Source: Succinimonas sp045124755 (lineage in GTDB: Bacteria > Pseudomonadota > Gammaproteobacteria > Enterobacterales > Succinivibrionaceae). From it: DNA of 47,564 bases. The notes beneath the pieces are model-generated. The model was not told the DNA's origin and did no database searches. It saw nothing but the letters and a program-made list of their open reading frames with translations. The DNA is taken from the NCBI RefSeq assembly GCF_045124755.1, contig NZ_JBGVMK010000053.1; one strand, 5' to 3'. Made by a program: the position numbers and the translations under genes. Each line of letters starts with the position of its first letter. Within the stretch, counting starts at the first letter, position 1. Shown here piece by piece: positions 17,760-24,741 of the stretch.

Positions 17760-18191
17760 TCATATATTTATGATTCTGGATATGGACGCCTCTCCCTGGC
17801 AGTCCGGACCAAGCTCCTGAATAGTTACTGAAAAAATGATCCTGTAGGGTCTCATATATTCTCTGCCACTGCGGTCGGCATGCGGTTTTCGGAACTCCTT
17901 TTGTTCAATGGAGACCTCTGCCGATGTTCCATCAGTAAACAGCGCTGATGCCGAACAATGAAGTGTAAGGACTTCTTTGTCATCTTGATTCCAGTCCCGC
18001 GGACAATGATATTCTGAAATGCGCCTGAGTTCGAGATCTTCGTAGCCGCTTTTGGAGATGGCGTCCCGGACAGCTTTTTCAGCTGTGTCTTCCATACCAT
18101 CCTTGGTAAAGAGCAAAAGGTCATTGTAAATAATGTATAACATGAGAATGAGCAGCCCGTAGAGTATGATTATAAGTTTCCTGTCGGTCAT
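17760..18191 (-). CDS. small membrane-anchored periplasmic protein, two-Cys subfamily (member D)
   Basis: A 143-residue protein: one N-terminal membrane helix (about 5-24), then an outward domain with helix AEKAVRDAISKSGYEDLEL, ISEYHCPRD, HCSASALFTDGTSAEVSIEQKEF and YRIIFSVTI. Only two cysteines are kept, equivalent to Cys1 and Cys2 of the four-Cys members, consistent with a single disulfide (inference). It is very like member E, including the first half of the loop (HCPRD). AGGA lies 9 bases before the start. Function unknown. Confidence 0.82.
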   Translation of the reverse strand: MTDRKLIIILYGLLILMLYIIYNDLLLFTKDGMEDTAEKAVRDAISKSGYEDLELRRISEYHCPRDWNQDDKEVLTLHCSASALFTDGTSAEVSIEQKEFRKPHADRSGREYMRPYRIIFSVTIQELGPDCQGEASISRIINI

Positions 18192-18382
18192 AAGAGTGTT
18201 CCTGCTGAAGATATGTCCGGTGTCTTATTCTTTCGCTTCTCTGATTCCCGTGTCGCTTTGGTTAAGGATTTTCAGCGGTAATGCCATAAGCCGAATCATG
18301 AATACCGTTTTTGCCATTCATAAAATATTTGCACGGGCATCAGAGCTCCCGACGGAATCTGATCTGCATTGGGAGTTTTTGT

Positions 18383-18811
18383 TCATAACTTTATAATTTT
18401 GGATATTGACGACACTCCCCGGACATTCGGGTCGAGCTCCCGAACAGTTACTGAAAAAATAATCTTGTAGGTGTTCATCTCCTTTCTGCCGCTACGGATA
18501 TACGTATTTCGGAACTCCTTTTGTTCAATGCTGACATCTGCTGAGGTGCCGTCAGTAAATACAGCTGATGCCGAGCAATGAAGTGTACGGACTTCTTTGT
18601 AATCTTGTCCCGGATCCCGGGGACAATGATATTCTGAAATGCTGCTGAGTTCGAGATCTTTATAGCCGCTTTTGGAGATGGCGTCCTGGACAGCTTTCTC
18701 AACTGCGTTTGTCTTGCCTTCTATGGTAAAGAGCAAAAAGTCATTGTAGAAAATGTAAAACACGAGAACTAACACCATCCAGGATAAGATGTTACGTTTG
18801 CTGACAGCCAT
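18383..18811 (-). CDS. small membrane-anchored periplasmic protein, two-Cys subfamily (member E)
   Basis: A 142-residue paralog of D with the same layout: membrane helix at about 8-28, helix VEKAVQDAISKSGYKDLEL, then the strands YHCPRDPGQDYKEVRTLHC, ASAVFTDGTSADVSI and YKIIFSVTV. AGGAG lies 8 bases before the ATG. D and E are the most similar neighbours of the array, pointing to the most recent unit duplication. Function unknown. Confidence 0.82.
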   Translation of the reverse strand: MAVSKRNILSWMVLVLVFYIFYNDFLLFTIEGKTNAVEKAVQDAISKSGYKDLELSSISEYHCPRDPGQDYKEVRTLHCSASAVFTDGTSADVSIEQKEFRNTYIRSGRKEMNTYKIIFSVTVRELDPNVRGVSSISKIIKL

Positions 18812-19018
18812 GTGTTTTCTCCTGATGAATGGATTTGTCCGGGCATTGTTCTTTTGGCTCTCTGATCCTGGTCGTTGGAGAGTCTCTTTTCGGGATCTTC
18901 AGCGGAGCTCTGTTAGACTGAATCATGAAGACGGTTTTTGCCATTCGTAAACCATCTGCAAGGGGATCTTAGATGCCGATGAAACCTTAGTTACGGTGAA
19001 GCATTTGGGATTTCCGGT

Positions 19019-19444
19019 TCAGAAAAGTTTGGATATGGTCGCCTCTCCCTGGAAATCCGGGCCGCGGCCATGGATAGTTACGGTAAAAATAATCTTGTAG
19101 GACTGCATTTCCTCTCTTCCGTGAGAATAATACTTCTTTCTGAACTCCTTTTGTTTAATGGAGACTTCCGCTGATGTGCCGTTGGTAAATACAGCTGATG
19201 CCGAACAATTGCGTATACGGACTTCCTCATCCCGTTGCCCAAAGACCAGCGGACAATGATAATCTGAAACGTGGCTTAGTTCCAGATCCGTACGTCTGTT
19301 TTTTATGATGGCGCTCCGGACGGCTTTCTCAACTGTGCCTGCCATTCCGTCCACGGTAAAAAGATAAAGATCATGGTAGAAAAGGAAGCAAAACACGGGA
19401 ATGAACACCATTAGTAACACGAATTTCCATTGGCTGACAGACAT
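19019..19444 (-). CDS. small membrane-anchored periplasmic protein, two-Cys subfamily (member F)
   Basis: A 141-residue paralog. Membrane helix at about 7-24 (FVLLMVFIPVFCFLFY), helix VEKAVRSAIIKNRRTDLEL, cysteines at DYHCPLV and IRNCSASAVFTNG, strand AEVSIKQKEF and YKIIFTVTIHGRGPD. The decayed copy at 16842-17000 derives from a gene like this one. AGGAG precedes the start. Function unknown. Confidence 0.82.
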   Translation of the reverse strand: MSVSQWKFVLLMVFIPVFCFLFYHDLYLFTVDGMAGTVEKAVRSAIIKNRRTDLELSHVSDYHCPLVFGQRDEEVRIRNCSASAVFTNGTSAEVSIKQKEFRKKYYSHGREEMQSYKIIFTVTIHGRGPDFQGEATISKLF

Positions 19445-19668
19445 GGGGATTCTCCTGATGAAGATATGTCCGGGATCAGTTTTTCAGTCTCAGCTCCCTG
19501 TCCGCTTTTTGTATCCTCTTTCAGGATCTTCAGCGGAGCGCCATGAACCGAGTCATGAAGACGGGTTTTGTCATTTGTAAACCATCTGCAGGGGCGTCAG
19601 AGCTTCCGATGGAATCAGAGCGGCGGGAAGCTGTTAGGGAGTTCAGAACAATAACCCGCACAGGCTCG

Positions 19669-20082
19669 TTATGGACGCTTCCGCCTGAGATTCCGGGCCG
19701 AGATCAGGGAGAGTTCGGTAAACTCGATTTTGTAAACGTCCCGGTGTTTTTTACCGCGACGGGAGTGCATTTTTGCGTATTCCTTTTTCTGTATGGAGAC
19801 CTTTGCCGATGTTCCGTTGGCAAATACCGCTGATGTTGCGCAGCTGTATGTCCGGATCTTATTATCCTGCTTCTTCCGGTTCAGGTCATCGCAGTAATAT
19901 CCTGAAATCTGGCTGAATTCGAGATCTTCGCGTCCGCTGCTGGAGATGGCATCCTGGACGGCATCCTCAATTACGGCCATCTGTCCTTCACGGGAAAAGA
20001 GATAAATATCGTTATAGCCAATGCCGAAAAACACGGGAGCTAAAAACACGCAGATTGCAAGCTCAAGTTTATTGACTTTCAT
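19669..20082 (-). CDS. small membrane-anchored periplasmic protein, two-Cys subfamily (member G), C-terminal frameshift
   Basis: A 137-residue protein from ATG 20082 (AGGAG 6 bases upstream; an in-frame start at 20115 has no such site). Layout as its paralogs through YKIEFT, with Cys at YYCDDL and YSCATSAVF. After FT the sequence leaves the family pattern. In the other frame it continues as TLPDLGPESQAEASITSL to a stop at 19643, matching the endings of F and H. One base is missing at the codon after FT (GTA or GCA in paralogs, GA here). The last strand is therefore scrambled in the protein as read. It may be damaged, or the base may be a sequencing error. Confidence 0.78.
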   Translation of the reverse strand: MKVNKLELAICVFLAPVFFGIGYNDIYLFSREGQMAVIEDAVQDAISSSGREDLEFSQISGYYCDDLNRKKQDNKIRTYSCATSAVFANGTSAKVSIQKKEYAKMHSRRGKKHRDVYKIEFTELSLISARNLRRKRP

Positions 20083-20297
20083 GGAGTTCTCCTGATACAA
20101 GAACACGTCAGGCACGCGATTCTTTCAGATCTCTGATTCCGTCGCTTCGGGAGATCTCTTTCAGTATCCTCAGCGACAAAGCCACGATCCGGATCAAGAA
20201 GACAGGGGGGGTACCATTCATAAAAAAAACGGCGCGGGCATCTGAGCCGCCGACGGAAGCTGAGCGGCGGGAACCCCGCGGGAACTCAGAGCCACGA

Positions 20298-20726
20298 TCA
20301 AATAATCTTTGATATGGACGATCTCCCCTGGACGTCCGAACCGAGACCAGGGACAGTTGCGGTAAACTCAATTTTGTAAGGCGTTTTGCTCTTGTCGCCA
20401 TGACGGTAGTATGCCTTGGTGTATTCCTTTTTCTGTATGGAGACTTCCGCCGCTGTTCCGTCAGCGAATACCGCTGATGCTGAACAGCTGTATGTCCGGA
20501 CTTTTCTATCCAATTTCTTCTGGGTCAGGATATTGCAGTGATATCCTGAAATCCGGCTGAATTCGAGATCTGCGCGTCCGCTGCCGGAGATGGCGTCCCG
20601 GACAGCTTTCTCAGCAGTGCTTATTTCACCTTCGCGGGAAAATAGATAAAAGTCGTGATAGCCAATATAGACAATCACGGGAGCGAGCAATACGCAGGTT
20701 ATGATCTTCTGTTTGCTGAATGCCAT
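20298..20726 (-). CDS. small membrane-anchored periplasmic protein, two-Cys subfamily (member H)
   Basis: A 142-residue paralog: membrane helix at about 7-26, helix AEKAVRDAISGSGRADLEF, Cys at GYHCNIL and YSCSASAVFADG, strand AEVSIQKKEY, then YKIEFTATVPGLGSD to the C-terminus. It serves as the intact reference for the frameshifted member G, with which it shares LFSREG after the helix and the QKKEY strand. AGGA precedes the start. Function unknown. Confidence 0.82.
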   Translation of the reverse strand: MAFSKQKIITCVLLAPVIVYIGYHDFYLFSREGEISTAEKAVRDAISGSGRADLEFSRISGYHCNILTQKKLDRKVRTYSCSASAVFADGTAAEVSIQKKEYTKAYYRHGDKSKTPYKIEFTATVPGLGSDVQGRSSISKII

Positions 20727-20783
20727 ATGGTTTTTCCTGATGAAAATAATCGTTCGGGGCGCAGTTTCGGCAGAGCTCCGGCA

Positions 20784-21230
20784 TCAGAAGAACCATTTCC
20801 GGGAGATCTGACTGGAGCCCTTAATGTTATTGTCGATGCCGCAAAAACTGACGGTTACATCCATTGCTTTATTGACTCTTTTCGGGGAAGAGTACCTTCT
20901 TTTTTTGACGCTCTTGTAATGCTTTGTTCTGGTAATGCAAATCGGAGTGCTTTTGCCATCTGAAAGGTGCGCCATGGCAGCGCAATCATAAGTATGGGTC
21001 TTGCTTTTAGGGTCTCGGGTGCGATCCAGACAGGAAAGTCCGGTAATATCGCTGACATCAAGATCGTTCCGGCCGCTTTGAGAAATGGCATCGGCCACGG
21101 CGTCCTTTACCGTGATGTCCAGCGCCTTGTCTGAAAACAGGTAGTGGTTGTAATAGTGGTAAATGCTCCCGGGAATGCTGACCATAACGAACATCAGCCC
21201 ATAGGAGATAAGATTTCCTTTAATATCCAT
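20784..21230 (-). CDS. small membrane-anchored periplasmic protein, four-Cys subfamily (member I)
   Basis: A 148-residue protein from ATG 21230, which has GGAG 8 bases upstream; the frame stays open to 21332 but that extension is not protein-like. Membrane helix at about 8-26 (ISYGLMFVMVSIPGSIYHY), family helix VKDAVADAISQSGRNDLDV, then Cys at GLSCLDR, YDCAAMAHLSDG, TPICIT and VSFCGID. It joins two-Cys-like helix features to four-Cys strands and so bridges the subfamilies. It is the first gene of the array in transcription order. Function unknown. Confidence 0.8.
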   Translation of the reverse strand: MDIKGNLISYGLMFVMVSIPGSIYHYYNHYLFSDKALDITVKDAVADAISQSGRNDLDVSDITGLSCLDRTRDPKSKTHTYDCAAMAHLSDGKSTPICITRTKHYKSVKKRRYSSPKRVNKAMDVTVSFCGIDNNIKGSSQISRKWFF

Positions 21231-21633
21231 GATAAAACTCCGGCAGCGGGGCAAGAACAGGGAAATCCGGAATTCCAAAGCATTCCGCAGGATTTCGTGA
21301 CAGTGATTTAAGGGAAAATCCCGGAACACCATCTCATATCATTTTACCATCTTACCGGGGGTTTTCGGGGGAAAGATTCTTTTCCTTATCAGTTTAAACA
21401 GAACCTGACTCTCTGCGGAGGATCTCAGGCGGAAAAAGCAAAACCGCAGCAGATCTCAGTTTTTTATGCCGGTTTCAGATATTTTTCTCATGTCAGCGTT
21501 TTTCCCGGTACACTTTTCAATATCAGCAGTCTGTTTTTCGCTGCAGGGCCGGATTCACCTGCCCGCCTCCCTGTTTCCCCGGCTTCCTCAAAAGCTGTTC
21601 CGGCTGTCCGGGCTTGTTAAAAGGTACTCTCTC
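21231..21633. other. 403-bp divergent intergenic region
   Basis: No gene. It must contain the promoters for the leftward array and for the rightward six-Cys gene, but no convincing -35/-10 pair or operator is visible. Confidence 0.4.
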
Positions 21634-22221
21634 ATGCAATTTTTAAGTTTTAAGAAAATCATTCCGGCTCTTATGGGATCGGTATTTTACCTGGCTGCTT
21701 CAGCTGTTCCGGCCGCAGATCTTACAACGGAGAACTCTCAGGATCAGATCTGCATCCCGGTTACCAATGCTCTGAATTTTGTGTTTACCTTTCTGCCGCA
21801 GTCTCAGGCTCCCAAGCTTAGCTGCAAGCTGATATCCGTGAAGAAGCTGAATGACGATGCGATAAAAAAATGGCAGGAGAAAGACCGCGAAATCATCAAA
21901 AAGTGCATTTTTGACACCATTTACCGGACGAATCTGTTCTCCAAGCTGGGCTATGACTTTGATCATGCGCTGATTGATGCCGCCGAGGCTGCCCAGAAGG
22001 CCAAAGCCGTATCCCGGGAGGATACCGCCAGATTCAATAAAGAAAGCATTCCGAAGGTGGCGGACATCGAGGCAGAATTGAACGACATTCAGGACGCTTA
22101 TGAAACCATGGTAGGATTCACCGTAAACGGCAATGAGGCTCCCGTTACCAAAGGCTGCACCTTCAGAACCGGCAAGACAATTTATACCTGCGCCGAAGGT
22201 GAGGTTCACTGCGATCCCTGA
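21634..22221 (+). CDS. secreted six-cysteine protein of unknown function, copy 2
   Basis: A 195-residue protein. I place the start at ATG 21634 (AAGG about 10 bases upstream), because the signal peptide (FKKIIPALMGSVFYLAASAV, cleavage near AA-D) begins there; the frame is open back to 21466. Mature-part similarity to 14723-15367 covers the whole length: TENSQDQICIP, LSCKLISVKKLND, KKCIFDTIYRTNLFSKLGYD, NEAPVTKGCTF, YTCAEGE and VHCDP. All six cysteines are conserved. Likely periplasmic or secreted; function unknown. Two terminators follow. Confidence 0.82.
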   Translation: MQFLSFKKIIPALMGSVFYLAASAVPAADLTTENSQDQICIPVTNALNFVFTFLPQSQAPKLSCKLISVKKLNDDAIKKWQEKDREIIKKCIFDTIYRTNLFSKLGYDFDHALIDAAEAAQKAKAVSREDTARFNKESIPKVADIEAELNDIQDAYETMVGFTVNGNEAPVTKGCTFRTGKTIYTCAEGEVHCDP

Positions 22222-22232
22222 CAGAGAGGATT

Positions 22233-22267
22233 TCCCGGGACACTCATGAGCAGACCCCGGGATTTTT
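22233..22267 (+). terminator. rho-independent terminator, first of two
   Basis: TCCCGGG (22233-22239) pairs with CCCGGGA (22256-22262), followed by TTTTT. It lies 11 bp past the stop of the six-Cys gene. Confidence 0.75.
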
Positions 22268-22295
22268 CCGGAGCTTAAGCAGGGCTCCGGTTTTT
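22268..22295 (+). terminator. rho-independent terminator, second of two
   Basis: CCGGAGC (22268-22274) pairs with GCTCCGG (22284-22290), followed by TTTTT. It directly abuts the first terminator, giving a tandem stop. The remaining intergenic DNA to 22610 holds no gene. Confidence 0.8.
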
Positions 22296-22563
22296 GACTC
22301 CCCCTCTCCGTCCGTCTTTCGCTGCCCTCCTTTCTCTGCCCCTTTACCTCTCTTATCCGCCCTCTTGCCAAAGATCGGGCATGTCCTTTGGAAGAATACT
22401 CCGGGATCTTCTTTCATTCATCCATTCATCGCCTTTTCCGGAAAACGCCCTTTTTCCTTAAAAATCATTCCCCCAGATTCCGGTGCCATGCCGCAATTTT
22501 TCAGAGCCGGGGTTTCGGATTGTCCCTGCGTTCCGGTATACTTTCACTGTGCTGAAAACGATT

Positions 22564-22586
22564 GCATAATGGTTTGAACCATATGC
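22564..22586 (+). promoter_or_regulatory. dyad upstream of the thioredoxin reductase gene
   Basis: Near-perfect dyad: GCATAATGGTT and AACCATATGC around a TG centre (one unpaired T), 24 bp before the start codon. Its size and place fit a repressor operator. It does not match the OxyR consensus as I know it; the regulator is unknown. Confidence 0.45.
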
Positions 22587-22610
22587 GGCAAACTATAAGA
22601 TGAGGACACT

Positions 22611-24305
22611 ATGGAAGCTGATAAGAATTTTTTTGATGCCGTCATTGTGGGCGGCGGCCCTGCCGGACTTTCCGCGGCCATTTACGCCGCCCGGGCCAAA
22701 TACCGGGTGCTGGTGGTGGAAAAGGCCGAGATCGGCGGGCAGATCACCATTACCTCCGAGGTGGTGAACTACCCCGGAGTGGAGCACGCCTCGGGCCGTT
22801 CCCTTACCGCCGTGATGAGAAAACAGGCTTTGAATTTCGGGGCGGAGTTCCTGTCAGCCGAGGTTACGGGCTTTACCTGCGACGGCGACATTAAGACCGT
22901 GCGCACCTCCCGGGGCGAGTTCCGGACTCTGGGCATCATCATAGCCACCGGGGCAAATCCCCGCCGTATCGGCTTTGCCGGTGAGCAGGAGTTTCAGGGC
23001 CGGGGCGTAGCCTACTGCGCCACCTGCGACGGCGAGTTCTTCACCGGAAAGGAGGTGCTGGTAATCGGAGGCGGCTTTGCAGCGGTGGAGGAAAGCATCT
23101 TCCTCACCAAATATGCCAGTCACGTGACCATTGCCGTCAGGAAGAACGAGTTTTCCTGCGCGAAAACCGTCTCGGATCAGCTTAATGACTGCGCCAAGAT
23201 CACGGTGCTTTTTAATACCGAGGTTACGGAGGTTTCCGGCGACGGACTTCTGGACCGGGCTGTGCTCCGGGATGCCAAAACCGGCGAAACCCGGGAATTC
23301 CGGGCTCAGGACGGCGGCAACTTCGGCGTCTTTGTCTTTGCCGGCTATGTGCCCAATACCGCCTGGCTGCCGCCGGAAATCGCCCGGGACGAAGCCGGCT
23401 ATGTGATCACGGATGCGAATCATAAAACCTCCGTGGACGGGGTATATGCCGCGGGAGATCTCTGCGTCAAGAATCTCCGGCAGGTGGTTACTGCCGTGGC
23501 TGACGGCGCCATTGCCGCCACCTCGCTCGAAAAGGTAGCCGAGGAGCTCCATCGCAAGTACGACCTTCCGGATCTCACCGTCTTTAATGAAAACGCTCCT
23601 GCTCCCAAGGATCACGGCAGCGCGGCTCCTAAGCCGGAAGCTCCTGCTCACGAGGAGGAAGAAGCCGCTGCAGCTCCGGGAGAGCTTTTGACGCCGCAGA
23701 TCAAGGCCCAGCTTGCCGGGGTGTTCGGAAAGCTCACCGCTCCGGTTACGGTACGGCTCTTCAAAAATGACAGTGCTCTCTCCCAGTCCATGGAGGCCTT
23801 CCTGGAGGAGCTTAAGGGTGTTTCTGAAAATGTTAAGACCGAGATCGCTGCCGGCGCTCCCCCGGAAGGGCTTATGCTGCCCTCCTTCGAAATCGCGGGG
23901 GAACACAGCCCGGCTTCCAATATTCATTTCCACGGCGTTCCGGGCGGGCACGAACTAAATTCCTTTGTGATAGCCATTTACAATGCCGGAAGCTCCGGAC
24001 AGGCTGTTGACGATGATACCCGGGCCGCTGTCATGGCGGTGGATCATCCGGTAAATATCCGGGTATTTGTTTCCCTGTCCTGCACCATGTGTCCGGAAAC
24101 TGTGATGTCGGCGCAGCGGGCGGCCACCCTTAACAGCAATATCACTGCGGAAATGTTCGACCTCGCCCACTTCCCGGATCTCCGGGCGAAGTACAGCGTT
24201 ATGAGTGTGCCCTGCACCATTATTACCGGAAAGGACGGCGAGCTTAAGCCGGTGTTCGGGAAAAAGAACCTTGCGGAAATCGCCGCGATCCTGAAGACTG
24301 CCTGA
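22611..24305 (+). CDS. thioredoxin reductase fused to a C-terminal AhpF-like thiol domain
   Basis: A 564-residue flavoprotein. Residues ~5-305 are a TrxB/AhpF-type reductase: FAD motif VGGGPAGLSAAIYAARAKY, redox-active CATCDG near residue 140, NAD(P)H motif VIGGGFAAVEES, and GVYAAGDL near the end of the FAD domain. An Ala/Pro/Glu-rich linker (~330-365) follows. The C-terminal ~195 residues form a double thioredoxin-fold unit with CTMCPETV, resembling the N-terminal domain of AhpF (C-x-x-C-P). AhpF carries that domain at its N-terminus; here the order is reversed. It probably passes electrons from NAD(P)H through both disulfides to a peroxiredoxin or thioredoxin. No ahpC lies beside it. GAGG precedes the start. 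Confidence 0.93.
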   Translation: MEADKNFFDAVIVGGGPAGLSAAIYAARAKYRVLVVEKAEIGGQITITSEVVNYPGVEHASGRSLTAVMRKQALNFGAEFLSAEVTGFTCDGDIKTVRTSRGEFRTLGIIIATGANPRRIGFAGEQEFQGRGVAYCATCDGEFFTGKEVLVIGGGFAAVEESIFLTKYASHVTIAVRKNEFSCAKTVSDQLNDCAKITVLFNTEVTEVSGDGLLDRAVLRDAKTGETREFRAQDGGNFGVFVFAGYVPNTAWLPPEIARDEAGYVITDANHKTSVDGVYAAGDLCVKNLRQVVTAVADGAIAATSLEKVAEELHRKYDLPDLTVFNENAPAPKDHGSAAPKPEAPAHEEEEAAAAPGELLTPQIKAQLAGVFGKLTAPVTVRLFKNDSALSQSMEAFLEELKGVSENVKTEIAAGAPPEGLMLPSFEIAGEHSPASNIHFHGVPGGHELNSFVIAIYNAGSSGQAVDDDTRAAVMAVDHPVNIRVFVSLSCTMCPETVMSAQRAATLNSNITAEMFDLAHFPDLRAKYSVMSVPCTIITGKDGELKPVFGKKNLAEIAAILKTA

Positions 24306-24336
24306 GTCTGACAGCAGCCCTTCTGAGAACCTGAAG

Positions 24337-24372
24337 AAACCCGCCGGCCCTGATCTGAGCGGGTTTTTGTTT
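24337..24372 (+). terminator. rho-independent terminator after the reductase gene
   Basis: AAACCCGC (24337-24344) pairs with GCGGGTTT (24359-24366), followed by TTGTTTT. It is 31 bp past the stop codon. Confidence 0.85.
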
Positions 24373-24741
24373 TAAGGCGCGGTTCCCCTTTTCGGGATTT
24401 TCTGCCCTTTCCCGGGATCCCCATTCCGTCTCTTCCCGGCATCTTCCGCCCTGCTTTTCCTGTTCTGCCCCGAGTCCCGGTATTCTGCCTGCCGCCGCTT
24501 CTTCCGCTCCCGGTCTCTCCTGTCTGGCGGCAGGAGCGCTTATTTCCGGGCGGCAATGTCCCCGGGGCAACAACCGAAACAGCGGTAATCATTGATTTTT
24601 TGGGGATTTGATAGTAAAACAGGGAACGTTTTCCGGCGGCCGGGCTATGGAAAGGCAGCGTCGTCGTAACAGCGCTCTCGCGAAGCCTTTGAAAACACCT
24701 TTACTTTGCAGCGAGACGATTGAACTTTAACGAGGATAATC
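24373..24741. other. intergenic, 369 bp before the LRR gene
   Basis: No gene. It presumably includes the promoter of the LRR gene, but I see no clear hexamer pair or operator. Confidence 0.4.

Larger units (their letters stand above)
17690..20760 (-). repeat. tandem array of ~0.63 kb gene-plus-spacer units
   Basis: Five two-Cys genes (D to H) start at 18191, 18811, 19444, 20082 and 20726, giving unit lengths of 620, 633, 638 and 644 bp. Not only the genes but also the ~190-bp spacers are related, for example GAATCATGAA followed by a GTTTTTGCCATTC-like segment at about 18294 and 18919. The ribosome-site segment CATCAGGA recurs before the E, F and H starts. Each unit was copied as a whole. Confidence 0.85.

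Noticed and set aside
20108..20401. 97-codon minus-strand frame overlapping the 3' end of member H
   Set aside because: Part of it is member H read in another frame, and the rest is the duplicated spacer.
22540..22610. An OxyR site before the reductase gene
   Set aside because: The dyad does not show the ATAG/CTAT quartet pattern as I know it, so only an unassigned dyad is reported.
22854..23951. Long minus-strand open frame (365 codons) opposite the thioredoxin reductase gene
   Set aside because: Antisense to a gene with all expected motifs; it has no recognisable domain and arises from GC-rich codon usage.
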